Shown one piece after another: positions 13,293 through 28,185 of a DNA stretch of 64,000 nucleotides. Source of the DNA: Rutidosis leptorrhynchoides (lineage: Eukaryota; Streptophyta; Magnoliopsida; Asterales; Asteraceae). The notes under the pieces are model-generated. The model ran no database searches. It was not told the origin of the DNA and saw only the letters and a program-made list of their open reading frames with translations. The translations under genes were made by a program, and so were the position numbers. The stretch lies in assembly GCF_046630445.1 (NCBI RefSeq), contig NC_092334.1:109565001-109629000 (forward strand), read 5' to 3'. How positions within the stretch are numbered: position 1 is the stretch's first letter; each line of letters begins with the position of its first letter.

Positions 13293-13343
13293 GGCCATGC
13301 GATCGTATGGCCATTCCTCTTCAGACCCATGCGATCGCATGGG
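13293..13343 (+). promoter_or_regulatory. paired palindromes upstream of the B2 TATA box
   Basis: A 20-bp near-palindrome (13,293-13,312, core CATGCGATCG) and the perfect CCCATGCGATCGCATGGG (13,326-13,343) have centres 32 bp apart. That is exactly the spacing in B1. The TATA box follows 19 bp later. Confidence 0.62.
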
Positions 13344-13362
13344 ATGGCTGGACAGGAATGCC

Positions 13363-13369
13363 TATAAAG
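13363..13369 (+). promoter_or_regulatory. TATA box of solo LTR B2
   Basis: TATAAAG, followed by GCTCGATCAG. In B1 the matching TATA box is followed by CACGATC, so the downstream start region is also conserved. Confidence 0.55.
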
Positions 13370-13427
13370 CTCGATCAGTTTTTCGAACGAATTCAATCAT
13401 AAATCTATCTCCCAATCTCTCTGTCTC

Positions 13428-13431
<4 letters not shown>

Positions 13432-13495
<64 letters not shown>
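13432..13495. repeat. (AT)n microsatellite
   Basis: A dinucleotide run inside B2, downstream of its TATA box. Confidence 0.95.
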
Positions 13496-13499
<4 letters not shown>

Positions 13500-15238
13500 A
13501 AGATTAATATTATTAATCTTATTATTATTATTATTATTAGTAGTAATATTACATAAAATACTATGACGAGGTTATGAGCGTGTCACTTTCAAAATGGGTT
13601 TTCGAGCGGGATAAAGCTAAGGAAATTATGGGTTATAGCTTTGGAGGTTATGGGTAATGTACGTGGGTATTATTGGAAAATCAAACCTAGTGTTTATCAT
13701 CTCTGTTGCGTCTACGTACTTCCCTGCAATATTGAATCACAATATTGATACGTGAGCATTCATATCTTATCTTTTATATATTAATTGTGTATCCATGTCT
13801 AGTGCTCGATTATATATGTTTATGCATGCTTGTATGCTAAATTTCATCATTAAACAGTTTATGATAAATCACGAATTAAATACATATATTACTGGTAAAA
13901 TGTATATGATATGCATGTTTTTGGAAAGCTGGCGAAAAATCAATAACTTTTCATTTAGAAATCAAGTAATTTCTGTAGAGACCCGTCCTAATCCATCCAG
14001 ACAAAGTCCATTTCGATTATAAACGATTCACAACAGTTGATTACATCGCGAGGTACTTGACCTCTATATGATACATTTTACAAATATTGCATTCATTTTT
14101 GAAAAGACAATCTTTCATTACATCAAAAGTTGACAGACATGCATACCATTTCATAATATATCCAACTATAATTGTCTTAATAATAATCTTGATGAACTCG
14201 ACGACTCGAATGCAACATCTTTTGAAATATGCCATGAATGACTCCAAGTAATATCTATAAAGTGAGCAAATGCACAGTGGAAGATTTCTTTCGTACCTGA
14301 GAATAAACATGCTTTAAAGTATCAACCAAAAGGTTGGTGAGTTCATTAGTTGAACATAAATAATCATTTCATAATTTTAATAGACCACAAGATTTCATAT
14401 TTCCATTTCTCATAAACATACGTCCCATGCATAGAGACAAAAATATCATTCGTATGGATTGAACACCTGGTAACCGACATTCACAATATACATATAAGAA
14501 TATCCCCATCATTTCTGGGATCCTCCTTCGGACATGATATAAATTTCGAAGTACTAAAGCATCCGGTACTTTGGATGGGGCTTGTTGGGCCCGATAGATC
14601 TATCTTTAGAATTCGCGTCAATTAGGGTGTCTGTTCCCTAATTCTTAGATTACCAGACTTAATAAAAAGGGGCATATTCGATTTCGATAATTCAACCATA
14701 TAATGTAGTTTCGATTACTTGTGTCTATTTCGTAAAACATTTATAAAAATTGCGCATGTATTCTCAGCCCAAAAATATAAAGGGTAAAAAGGCAAATGAA
14801 ACTCACGCATATAAATATTGTAAAACAATTAATAAAGCATTTGCATGTATTCTCAGCCAAAAAATGTAAAGAGTAAAAGGGATCAAATGAAACTCACCTA
14901 TTGTATTTTGTAGTAAAAATACATATGACATCATTTAACAAGTGTAGGGTTGACCTCGGATTCACGAACCTATATCATGTATATATATTAACACATTATA
15001 ATATAGATCAATTAAATTTATATATTTTGTTATGTATCAAGATTAATGTTCTTATATAAAATTTTATTAATACTTACAATACATTATAATACTTACTTGA
15101 TATTTAGTTATTGTTATATTAATAATATTAGTTAAAACAAAATTTATGTAATATATGTATACCTTATGTAAAAATATATTTTTATATATATACATATGTT
15201 GTTTTGTAAAATGGATAATTATGGTATTACTATATTAA

Positions 15239-15240
15239 GG

Positions 15241-15303
<63 letters not shown>
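15239..15303. repeat. (ATA)n microsatellite
   Basis: A trinucleotide run in the 3' LTR of E. The matching run in the 5' LTR (22,940-23,045) is longer and explains part of the LTR length difference. Confidence 0.95.
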
Positions 15304-15305
<2 letters not shown>

Positions 15306-15341
15306 TACCTCTTCAAGAGAAAACTCCAAAAATATAAAAAT

Positions 15342-15412
15342 GCCCTTGCCTAGTCTCGAACCCGCGACCTCTAGATTAATTCCCCACACGCTTAACCATC
15401 TTGTCTGCCTAT
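15342..15412 (-). other. tRNA-like module (pol III A/B-box-like) in the LTR of E
   Basis: On the minus strand GGCAGACAAGATGGTTAAGC resembles a tRNA A-box region. GGGTTCGAGACT matches the B box GGTTCGANNCC. A (TTA)n tract follows, as behind many SINEs. A second B-box-like GGTTCGATTC lies near 15,500-15,515. It is too degenerate to be a working tRNA gene. Confidence 0.5.
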
Positions 15413-15914
15413 GATGTTTCTAAATACTCGACTCCTTATAACTTCTTATTCCTCTGCATATTTCTTCTTCATGTTAATAGAAAAAAAAAATATGTCGCAT
15501 CCATGAATCGAACCAAAGACCTACCAGTTGTACCAACACTTCCCACACCATTCTACTACAATCTATTTCTCTGATTTACTTTCCATTCGAATTTATTTAA
15601 CTCATTTCTAATTACGTTTCTTCCTACTCATCATCTAATTGATTCTCGGCCCAACTGAATTCTCGGCCCAACTAACCATGGCAGCCCAAAGGTAATGATT
15701 CAGTAGCCCAATTGATTGAATTATGGACATGTATGCGTTTGATAAAAATGCAACCAACACACAAAATGCTGTAATCCAAACGTCTCCCTAAAATCTTTTT
15801 TTTTAATATACAAGTGGGTTTACATATTTTAGGGTTGTCGGCCAATATCAAATTTCAAAGCAGAAAATAATAATAATAATTATTGATGGGAGTCGTAGTT
15901 CGAGCAAGAAACAA

Positions 15915-15953
<39 letters not shown>

Positions 15954-18900
15954 CATATTTTTTTTTATATACAGCAGCCATTCTTTACTGTTTTGGGGTG
16001 GCTTTCGAATGTTATAGAAATAGAAGCAGGCGAATAGCAGTTGCAGGTTAAAGGATTTTGTTGGGGTGGGATTCGAATAACAGAAAAATAAGATATATAT
16101 AGCAGTAGGTGGTGTTCATCGTTGAAGCTGAAACAAACGGTTATCAAGTGGGTTTAATGATTTAACCGATGGTGGTTGTTTAATGAAAGTAGGGTCACAG
16201 TTGTTGTGGTTTTGATCACACAAAAAAAATGAAGTGTGTGGTGGTTGAATCGTGAATCAGAAAAAATAAAGAAAGATGGTGCGATGGTGGTTCTTGATGG
16301 TTGTGGTTTTATGGTGTTCACGAAGGAGAAGAGAATAGAGATTGCGAGGGTTGTCAAGGTGATAGTTTATGGCGATTATGGTGGCCGCCGGTGGAGGTGA
16401 AGGTGGTGATTAAAGGTGGTGTCGGGTGTTGTGTGGTTGAAGATGGCAATGTTAGTGATTAATCTTTCATATAAGTATATGTATATAATATCTTTCTATA
16501 TGTTTTATATAGAGAGTAAATAAGTAGGGAAAGAGAGAATAGATAATTAGGAAAAGGAAACGCCAACTCCAATCATTTGTACAGTGAATAAATAGAAATC
16601 TCCATTCAAAAATATCATACTTCTTTTCAATTCACGAGTGTACGTTAAAACAATTGAAAACATAAATATATAATATAATATAGTGTGATGGTGAGTGTAA
16701 TTGCCAATCAGAAATAGTAGTCTCACAAATTAAATTACGGATGAAGTGATTGAAACATATAGGAGTAATATTAATATAAATAATATTAATAATATAATAA
16801 TAAATTTAAGAGACATGTGATAACTTTGAAAATTTAATTGAAAGGAAACAGAAAATGGAATTAAACAACACATAAAAGTACGGATGGAGTATTATATCTA
16901 TATTTTATATCACCTCATGTTAAAAAGGAAAAATAATAGCTGTCATTTTTGGATCATCCTACCGTCAGTTTTAAAATATTAAATAAAAATTAAATTAACT
17001 ATTAACGCTCAATCCTAGGTAAAATATACTAAGTGTTAAAATTTAATAAATAGATCTTAAACATGTTTTTAATAAGTCTAAAATTTATGTAACTTATCTT
17101 CGGATCACTGTTTGCTTTTAAAATCATTTAAGTTCGAATTAAACTTCTCTAAATAACAATCGAAACGTCCAACGAGTAATACAATCATTTAATATTTATT
17201 TTTAATATATTTTATTTATATATAAAGATATATTTTAAATAATAATTATTATAGTATCCTGTTTTTATTTTATTAATTTATAATAACAACAACATACAAT
17301 ACTTCAAATTACATTTCGAATTATTATTTATATATATACATACATATTTATTTACAAGTGATTGTTCGTGAATCGTCGAGGGCAGTCGAAGGTCAATTGA
17401 ATATATGAACATCGTTTTCCAAAATTTTCTAAACTCAACATTACATACTTTGCTTATCGTATCGAAATCATATAAAGATTAAGTTTAAATTTGGTCGGAA
17501 ATTTCCGGGTCATCACAGTACCTACCCGTTAAAGAAATTTCGTCCCGAAATTTATGTGAGGTGGTCATGGTTAACAATAAAAATGTTTTCATGATGAATA
17601 TGATTTGATAAATAGAGTTTTATCATCATTGAGTAATATGGATAAAATGATTCGATTAATCAAAGCGTATGAATGAAGCTATCACAAAAGATTGAAATGA
17701 GGAAAATAAGATTCGCCTTAACTTTTGACGTAGTCGGGGTTGAATTTAGAAAATAAGGTGCGTCTTAGCTTTTGACGTTGACTTGGTTGAATTCCGAAAT
17801 TCAAGGGATTTAAAGAAGATCCTCAAAATCTAAAAGATTTGATTCTTCGGCGAGTAAGGAAATTAAGATCTCTATAATTAATTACGGTGATCTGCCTCGA
17901 TTACTCTGACTGATATTTCCATTATAAATTAACTCTTCTGTTCTATTATTCTCACCATTCCTTTATTTTTTCTTCGTTCATACATCCAAAAGATTGTGAA
18001 AATGCTTAATCTAGTTCTAATCCTTGATATTTTCCTAATTATCATTTTTGTCACTCTTCTTTTCAATCTTCCACCAGAAAAATTTGTTTACTCCTACTAT
18101 TACATTGGGGTGATACTATTCTTAATTCTACCGTGTCTTTATATTGCAATTCGTATTAATATCCACTGTTTGTAACCTTCAGGTTGTTATTGGGCTTTAT
18201 ATTTTCTCTTATATTTTGGATCTCTTTGCCTTTTTATTGTCTTCTCGACCTCTAGTAAAGCGAGTAACGGTCCAGAATTCGTAAGTATGGAGTTTCAAAT
18301 GAATTTAATGTTCTAAACAAGAAAGAACGTAATAGCACGATTTGATTTGTCAAATTACCAGAATCACTGAGAATAGAACTATCAAGAATATATTTTCTTG
18401 ATATGTTCAGAAGTTAATCAAAATAAAAGAGTTATGTAACATGACACATGATGACCTTATAATCTGTGAATCATCATGTTCCATTTAGAAACTCAGCATG
18501 ACTTACTGTAATATAATCACGTTGATCAAGTGTCATTATATTATACTAACTCATACATCAGTTTCCAACATTACTTTAATAACATTCATATTTTAAGCTC
18601 GAAAGTTTACAGAATATAGAAACTAACAGTTTCTATATGATGTAACACTGATAGCACTAAGAGATTAATGATTTCAGATAAGAATAGTTATGAAAATATC
18701 TTGAGAGATATGGAGGATATTTATAATGAAAGATACGATAATATCTCAGAATTTTTTGAATCAAATTGTGACAAAGAAATTCATTCACGATGATTTAGAG
18801 CGATTAAGGAGCAAGGTATTCGCTAAAGATTTCAGCAGATACTGAATCATTTGGATTCTTTATGTACAAGTGTAGTCCTTGTGATTTGTTAGGAGTCTCC

Positions 18901-20723
18901 TTCATGGTTGGCCCAATCCGTTTTCCAGTTCCAAATTTTTCTTATTCTATGAGCTTTTTCAACACACTACTCTTTATCACCAAACTTTCGACTGTTACGT
19001 CCGTGTACAGTTTTTGCTGCTTCATTCAGCTTTTTCAAACTTCAGAGTATTGATTCGTAGACTGGGTGCTTTTCAGAATTTCATAATGGAAGATCATAAT
19101 TCTAAGAGATAAATGTTGTATGGATACATATAATTGTTGATGTGGAAACGTTGCGGGACCCACAATACAGATTTGTTGATTCCTGATAATTGGTATGGCA
19201 ATTCTTGTTACAAAATGCGGATGAGTACATGATGAGACTTCAATAGACCAATATAGTAATTTAACGGAGGGATTTAAACCAAGGAACAACGAGGTTGCTG
19301 GTACATCTACTGATAATATGGTGGGACATAAAAGGTTCCCCGGTAATAATAAAAGCGCACACATATAAATCAAGGTTATAATAAGGTTGTTTCGTAAGAA
19401 AAGTCGAAGTTGTCTTGCTGGAGCTGTGACAAAATTGGCTATTTTGAAGAAGAACTGCAAAGTTATTTTGGGTAATAATAACACTAAAGAAATTAACACA
19501 GTTATGTGTTAAACGTTTACTCAGTTTTCGAGAGTTTTTCAAGTGCATTACTATATGCATCAATCTTTTCTTCTGTAGATGATGTGCGGTTGGTTCATCC
19601 TATCGATTGAGGCGTTTTCAAGAATCATGAAAGGTTTGAACGCAGATTGTAATCGTCAAGATACAAATGAGGTTTAAGGTGAAATTAAGTGGCAAACTTG
19701 AAGAATTGTTTAGTTTCATATGTTATAATCAATATTTTAATTCATTTTAATTGTCCAATGTTGGTAGTCCACAGTTGATAGTCCACATTTAACAGTCCAA
19801 TAATTCATATATAGCTTAATATATAATATTCGAATTAATTAATACGTATCGTGACCCGTGTACATGTCTCAGACTCGATCACAACTCAAAGTATATATAT
19901 TATTATAGAATCAACCTCAACCCTGTATAGCGAACTCGATCATTACAGCATATAGAGTGTCTATGGTTATTCCAAATAATATATATAGATGCGTCGATAT
20001 GATATGTCAAAACCTTGTATACGTGTCCCGATATTTAAAGTGCGTAAAAATAAATAACAGAAATTAAATGACGATAAATAAAGTGCGTAAAGTAAATAAC
20101 AAAAATTAAATGACGATAAATAAAATTGCGAGAATGTAAATTGCGATAATTAAATTGCGATAAATAAAATGTAATCAGTTAGCTAGGAACCATTAGCTAG
20201 GAACAGTTAGCGTGGATTCTTAACAAAAAATTTCGTAGTTAAATTTGTTTGTTTCTATCAAATTTTTATTTCGTCAAATGTTTTCTTCATTATGCCACTT
20301 GTTGGATTCTGATAAATCAAAATCCAAATATGAAATTGGATGAAAATGGTTATTCTGTGGTGAACGGATTTGTATAACGGTGGATGTAAGTAAGATAGTA
20401 AACGACTATTGAATCAGCTTTGAAGAATGTACAGTGTAACTTATTAATGTGAATCTTAAATATTCCTCGGGTATTACCTACCCGTTAAAATATTTTCATC
20501 ATTAACAGTTTGTACAAAAGGATTTTTAATTACAATCTTTATGAAAACATATATACATATATATTTTCTTCAGATGTAATCATAGATTTAATGAGTTAAT
20601 ATAATATTAATCTCATTTGATTTACCGTTAAAACTAGAATACATAATCTCTAAGACATTAGAGATTACATAATCGTCATGTTGAACAGAAATAATTGATG
20701 TAGAACGATACGTAGAATGATGA

Positions 20724-21092
20724 TTATACTAGAGGTATAGAATGAGATGTTGAGGCATGGATTGTTGATGGTACTGGTGCGGTTATTGATGGTACTGTTG
20801 GTGCCGGTGATGTTGCTGAAGCTGGTACATTTTGCACCATATTCTCCAAATTTAATTTTTTTCGAGCGCGAAGTTTGTTGACTTCTTCTATTATTCCGGA
20901 GTGATTGTCGGTTGGACCGAGCGAATGAATAAGGTTTAGAAATTTAGATAGAATATAATCTTGGCGAGATATTCGGGAAATGAGAGAGAAAATAGTATTA
21001 CAAAAAGGTTCGCCGGTAAGTGTTTCAGGTTCATCGCCAAGAGGTAAATTCGGTTGGTGGAATGGAAAGGATCGCTTTCCTCTCATCTCCAT
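20724..21092 (-). pseudogene. gag-like N-terminal frame of element E (122 codons)
   Basis: It opens MEMRGKRSFPFHQPNLPLGD. A helical, coiled-coil-like stretch follows (IIEEVNKLRARKKLNLENM), then a Pro/Ser/Thr-rich tail. A relative lies at the same place in the 40.8-kb element (about 45,780-46,065). Position after the primer site and the coiled-coil suggest a remnant gag N-terminus. There are no zinc knuckles. It belongs to a non-autonomous fossil element. Confidence 0.5.
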
Positions 21093-21652
21093 CAGTTAAG
21101 TCGACTACGAACCCATCAGATGAATTGGGGATGGTTAATTGGTTGATTCATTCTGGTGACGTTGCCTTCGGAGCTTAGGTGAACATCCATGTCAGAATAG
21201 CTGTCGGAATAACTATCAGAATAGCTATCGAGATCTGAGGGACCCGAACTGGATGAGGGATTCATCTCGTACGATCAGATGAAGAATTTTTGATAAGAAA
21301 CAGATTATAGGATGTAGATTAGTACCCTGTAATACATAATTTACATATGCATATATAATACTAAAATCCCATAATTTACGGGGGAATCTACGGAAACTAT
21401 CAGGCAAAGGTAACAATAACAGATACGCTAAGATATGAATTTATCTATACACTGTCTATGCAATAGAGGCAGTAAGACGTGTCTAGACTAAGAATTATAA
21501 GTAGGTAATTTCCTAAGGATGATAAGCAGATGATTTCTGACACGAAATGATAAGCAAAACTTTTGACATTCAGACACGGTCGAAGTCCAGACTCACTAAT
21601 GTATCCTAATGACTTATCAATTATACACACTAATGCAGACCTGGTTCACTAA

Positions 21653-21671
21653 GACCACCGCTATGATACCA
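21653..21671 (-). other. primer-binding site of element E
   Basis: On the minus strand TGGTATCATAGCGGTGGTC starts two bases after the LTR end. It is close to the standard plant initiator-Met-tRNA complement TGGTATCAGAGC. Confidence 0.85.
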
Positions 21672-22939
21672 ACTGTAGAGACCCTTCCTAATCCATCCAG
21701 ACAAAGTCCATTTCGATTATAAACGATTCACAATAGTTGATTACATCGCGAGGTACTTGACCTCTATATGATACATTTTACAAATATTGCATTCGTTTTT
21801 GAAAAGACAATCTTTCATTACATCGAAAGTTGACAGACATGCATACCATTTCATAATATATCCAACTATAATTGTCTTAATAATAATCTTGATGAACTCG
21901 ACGACTCAAATGCAACATCTTTTGAAATATGCCATGAATGACTCCAAGTAATATCTATAAAGTGAGCAAATGCACAGTAGAAGATTTCTTTCGTACCTGA
22001 AAATAAACATGCTTTAAAGTATCAACCAAAAGGTTGGTGAGTTCATTAGTTTAACATAAATAATCATTTCATAATTTTAATAGACCACAAGATTTCATAT
22101 TTCCATTTCTCATAAACATACGTCCCATGCATAGAGACAAAAATATCATTCATATGGATTGAACACCTGGTAACCGACATTCACAATATACATATAAGAA
22201 TATCCCCATCATTTCCGGGATCCTCCTTCGGACATGATATAAATTTCGAAGTACTAAAGCATCTAGTACTTTGGATGGGGCTTGTTGGGCCCGATAGATC
22301 TATCTTTAGAATTCGCGTCAATTAGGGTGTATGTTCCCTAATTCTTAGATTACCAGACTTAATAAAAAGGGGCATATTCGATTTCGATAATTCAACCATA
22401 TAATGTAGTTTCGATTACTTGTATCTATTTCGTAAAACATTTATAAAAATTGCGCATGTATTCTCAGCCCAAAAATATAAAGGGTAAAAAGGCAAATGAA
22501 ACTCACGCACATAAATATTGTAAAACAATTAATAAAGCATTTGCATGTATTCTCAGCCAAAAAATGTAAAGAGTAAAAAGAATCAAATGAAACTCACCTA
22601 TTGTATTTTGTAGTAAAAATACATATGACGTCATTTAACAAGTGTAGGGTTGACCTCGGATTCACGAACCTATATCATGTATATATATTAACACATTATA
22701 ATATAGATCAATTAAATTTATATATTTTGTTATGTATCAAGATTAATGTTCTTATATAAAATTTTATTAATACTTACAATACATTATAATACTTACTTGA
22801 TATTTAGTTATTGTTATATTAATAATATTAGTTAAAACAAAATTTATGTAATATATGTATACCTTATGTAAAAATATATTTTTATATATATACATATGTT
22901 GTTTTGTAAAATGGATAATTATGGTATTACTATATTAAG

Positions 22940-23047
<108 letters not shown>

Positions 23048-23651
23048 TACCTCTTCAAGAGAAAACTCCAAAAATATAAAAATGCCCTTGCCTAGTCTCG
23101 AACCCGCGACCTCTAGATTAATTCCCCACACGCTTAACCATCTTGTCTGCCTATGATGTTTCTAAATACACGACTCCTTATAACTTCTTATTCCTCTGCA
23201 TATTTCTTCTTCATGTTAATAGTAAAAAAAATATGTCGCATCCATGAATCGAACCAAAGACCTACCAGTTGTACCAACACTTCCCACACCATTCTACTAC
23301 AATCTATTTCTCTGATTTACTTTCCATTCGAATTTATTTAACTCATTTCTAATTACGTTTCTTCCTACTCATCATCTAATTGATTCTCGGCCCAACTGAA
23401 TTCTCGGCCCAACTAACCATGGCAGCCCAAAGGTAATGATTCAGTAGCCCGATTGATTGAATTATGGACATGTATGCATTTGATAAAAATGCAACCAACA
23501 CACAAAATGCTGTAATCCAAACGTCTCCCTAAAATCTTTTTTTTTTAATATACAAGTGGGTTTACATATTTTAGGGTTGTCGGCCAATATCAAATTTCAA
23601 AGCAGAAAATAATAATAATAATTATTGATGGGAGTCGTAGTTCGAATAAGA

Positions 23652-23789
<138 letters not shown>

Positions 23790-26700
23790 CATATTTTTTT
23801 TTATATACAGCAGCCATTCTTTACTGTTTTGGGGTGGCTTTCGAATGTTATAGAAATAGAAGCAGGTGAATAGCAGTTGCAGGTTAAAGGATTTTGTTGG
23901 GGTGGGATTCGAATAACAGAAAAATAAGATATATATAGCAGTAGGTGGTGTTCATCGTTGAAGCTGAAACAAACGGTTATCAAGTGGGTTTAATGATGGA
24001 ACCGATGGTGGTTGTTTAATGAAAGTGGGGTCACGGTTGTTGTGGTTTCGATCACAAAAAAAAATGAAGTGTGTGGTGGTTGAATCGTGAATCAGAAAAA
24101 TAAAGAAAGATGGTGCGATGGTGGTTCTTGATGGTTGTGGTTTTATGGTGTTCACGAAGGAGAAGAGAAGAGAGATTGCGAGGGTTGTCAAGGTGATAGT
24201 TTATGGCGATTATGGTGGCCGCCGGTGGAGGTGAAGGTGGTGATTAAAGGTGGTGTCGGGTGTTGTATGGTTGAAGATGGCAATGTTAGTGATTAATCTT
24301 TCATATAAGTATATGCATATAATTTCTTTCTATATGTTTTATATAGAGAGTAAATAAGTAGGGAAAGAGAGAATAGATAATTAGGAAAAGGAAACGCCAA
24401 CTCCAATCATTTGTACAGTGAACAAATAGAAATCTCCATTCAAAAATATCATACTTCTTTTCAATTCACGAGTGTACGTTAAAACAATTGAAAACATAAA
24501 TATATAATATAATATAGTGTGATGGTGAGTGTAATTGCCAATCAGAAATAGTAGTCTCACAAATTAAATTACGGATGAAGTGATTGAAACATATAGGAGT
24601 AATATTAATATAAATAATATTAATAATATAATAATAAATTTAAGAGACATGTGATAACTTTGAAAATTTAATTGAAAGGAAACAGAAAATGGAATTAAAC
24701 AACACATAAAAGTACGGATGGAGTATTATATCTATATTTTATATCACCTCATGTTAAAAGGAAAAATAATAGCTGTCATTTTTGGATCATCCTACCGTCA
24801 GTTTTAAAATATTAAATAAAAATTAAATTAACTATTAACGCTCAATCCTAGGTAAAATATACTAAGTGTTAAAATTTAATAAATAGATCTTAAACATGTT
24901 TTTAATAAGTTTAAAATTTATGTAACTTATCTTCGGATCACCGTTTACTTTTAAAATCATTTAAGTTCGAATTAAACTTCTCTAAATAACAATCGAAACG
25001 TCCAACGAGTAATACAATCATTTAATATTTATTTTTAATATATTTTATTTATATATAAAGATATATTTTAAATAATAATTATTATATTATCCTATTTTTA
25101 TTTTATTAATTTATAATAACAACAACATACAATACTTCAAATTACATTTCGAATTATTATTTATATATATATACACACATATTTATTTACAAGTGATTGT
25201 TCGTGAATCGTCGAGGGCAGTCGAAGGTCAATTGAATATATGAACATCGTTTTCCAAAATTTTCTAAACTCAACATTACTTACTTTGCTTATCGTATCGA
25301 AATCATATAAAGATTAAGTTTAAATTTGGTCGGAAATTTCCGGGTCATCACAATTTCGATGAACGAATCAAAAGATATGGACAACTGAATTATGATTTAC
25401 GTTAATTGAAATTGCTTTTGAATCTGCAATTAAGATTTAAACAACTTGTTTATGAGATTGATCAAATGAATTTTTGAATATTACCAACCGAGTAAAAGAC
25501 TCCTTATATAAGGTATGTCTCGTTTTGTTGAACTATTGTCAAAATTGACTTTTTGAAACGACTTTGGATAACTTTTGTATGTCGATCTCGAGCATTAGGA
25601 TTGTGATACACTATGACCAGACCAAGCTTGATAGACATTTATTGACCAACATATGTTCTCTAGGTTGAGATCTACGGTTATTTAGTAATTCGAGTTTCAG
25701 TCACATTTTGGTGAACAACTTTATATGCTGCTAAGGTGAGTTTCATTTGCTCCCTTTTTAATTGCTTTTGCAATCTATATTTTTAGGCTGAGAATACAAG
25801 CACTTTATTTTAAACGCAATGGATACAAGTACATACTAAATTCTACACTGAGTTTGAACCAAAAATCCCTTAGCTTTAGTAACTAGTAACTGCCGGTTAT
25901 AAGAACTGGTGGGCGCGAGTAGTTGTATATGGATCCATAGGGCTTGACATCCCCGTCTGTTCCAGGTATAGAAACCCTAGCCTGAACTATAAAACAGACG
26001 TATGCTATTTGAGGTTAATACACGTTGGATTACGTGTATTGTACATGTTGGTTGCGTGTATGTTAAAACAGGGGTACTTATTATAACGTTAAAGTTTAGT
26101 TACCAGGGTGCTCAATTTCGTAGAATATTTTGATAAACGTTTCTGGATAAAACAACTGAAAACTTGTGATCCACCTTTATATACAGATTATGCGAAACAC
26201 TAAAACTATGAACTCACCAACCTTTGTGTTAACACTTGTTAGCATGTTTATTCTCAGGTTTCCTAGAAGTCTTCCGCTGTTTGCTTATATGTTAGACAAG
26301 CTATGTGCATGGAGTCGTACATGGCATATTTTTCAAGGAAACGTTGCATTCACCAAATCATCACCATGTATCTTATTTTGACTGCATTGTCAACGGAAGT
26401 ACTATTGTAAACTATTATTTACGGTGATTGTCTATATGTAGAAATCATCATATGTCGAAAACCTTTGATTTAAATATTCATTTATGGTGTGCCTTTTCAA
26501 AAGAATGCAATGTTTACAAAACGTATCATATAGAGGTCAAATACCTCGCAATAAAATCAATGAATGACGTATTGTCCATATGGATTTGGAGCGATCGTCA
26601 CACATAATAATTCAGCTCTTAGCAGCCCTAGATAGTCAACAAACATGTGGAACCAACAATTAGACAACTAGCATGACTTATGAGCAAGGAAACAAAAACA

Positions 26701-27307
26701 AGAACTCCTTTTAACCCCACACACCTTCACCACTCACCACCTACTCCATTTCACTTCCAATTTTCTTCCCAATTCTCTCTCAAAACACACACACTCTTCC
26801 ATGAACGTCTAAGTTACTATTTTTCCAACAAAAATCATCAAATACAAGCTTTGGTTATTACCTATAATCATCATAAAAACAATTACTCAAGAACACATCA
26901 TGAACACTAACAAGTTTACAAGTTTACTTCCAAGTTTCCTAATCCATTCCAAGCAATCATCTAAGATCAAGAAACCTTTGTTATTTACAGTAGGTTATCT
27001 TTCTAAATCAAGGTAATATTCATATTCAAGCTTTGATTCAATTTCTATAACTATAACTATCTTAATTCGAGTAATAATCTTACTTGAACTTGTTTTTGTG
27101 TCATGATTCTATTTCAAGAACTTCCAAGCCATCAAATGTGATGATCCGAAAATTTCCGATCAAATTTAAACTCTAATCTTTATATGTTTCCGACACGATA
27201 AGCAAAAATCTGTAATGTTGAGTCTCGAAAGTTTTGAAATCTATATTCATGTAATCAATTACCCTTTGACCATGCTCGACGATTCACGAACAAGTGTTAC
27301 AAATAAA

Positions 27308-27427
<120 letters not shown>

Positions 27428-27552
27428 TAAATACAAATGTAGGTATTGGAAATAATACAACATAAATGAATCATTAGAATTCAAAATGTAAAATAACAAT
27501 TAGAATAATTAAAATACTGTTATGAAATATAGATATATAAATATGATGATAT

Positions 27553-27592
<40 letters not shown>

Positions 27593-28094
27593 GAATATTA
27601 ACTACTCAGTAAAAGTCATCACATAATATAATAATACATAAATAATAAATGATATCGTATTAAATTACAAGTTTGAATATAAGTGATATATTAGTATTAT
27701 TATTAATAATTTCATAATGTTTATCATTGTTAAGCTTCATAATAATATTTGTATTAGTAATACTATTACTTCTAAAATAAAATGTATATATATAACTTGA
27801 GTTGTGTTATTATATTATTAATGTTATTATTATCACTAATAATATTAATATTATTATAACTAGTATTATTATTAGTTATTAATAAAATTAGTAATATTGT
27901 CATATCAACATTATTATTGAAATTTATTTTGATATTATTATTATTATTATTATTATTAATATAATATCTAGTATTATTATTTGTATTTTGATAGCATTAC
28001 TAATAAATTATGAGTTATACTATTAGTATTAATATTTTATAACATTACCAATAATAAAAATTTATGAATTTCATATATTCAATCAAAAATATAA

Positions 28095-28098
<4 letters not shown>

Positions 28099-28181
<83 letters not shown>
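28099..28181. repeat. (AT)n microsatellite
   Basis: A dinucleotide run inside solo LTR C. Confidence 0.95.

Positions 28182-28185
<4 letters not shown>

Larger units (their letters stand above)
13974..17517 (-). repeat. 3' LTR of element E (3,544 bp)
   Basis: In minus sense it runs from TGTGATGACCCGG (at 17,517) to GGGTCTCTACA (at 13,974). The inverted motif is at 14,959-14,969 and 17,364-17,374, and the CAACC/GGTTG hairpin at 14,323-14,336. A tRNA-like module lies at 15,342-15,412 next to an (ATA)n tract, and a GT-rich strand (ACC-rich in LTR sense) at about 15,970-16,440. Short frames here recur unchanged in the 5' LTR only because the LTRs are young. Confidence 0.92.
17518..21673 (-). other. 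internal region of element E, mostly non-coding
   Basis: It runs from the primer site (21,653-21,671) to the polypurine-side motif (17,518-17,553; on the plus strand CCTACCCGTTAAAGAAATTT). It aligns by eye with the internal region of the 40.8-kb element over several stretches. Examples are the sequence next to the primer site and the stretches near 17,900-18,600 and 19,030-19,760. Apart from one gag-like frame I see no protein domain. A stretch near 19,850-20,040 matches part of the A-family LTR. Confidence 0.8.

Noticed and set aside
15965-16357. Two small minus-strand frames (60 and 67 codons) that recur at 23,801-24,191
   Set aside because: They recur only because the two LTRs of element E are nearly identical. 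They have no recognisable domain and lie in a GT/CA-rich LTR stretch.
19035-19563. Overlapping minus-strand frames of 154 and 100 codons in element E
   Set aside because: They lie in the non-coding internal region with no domain, and the related LARD region does not keep the frame as a clear protein.
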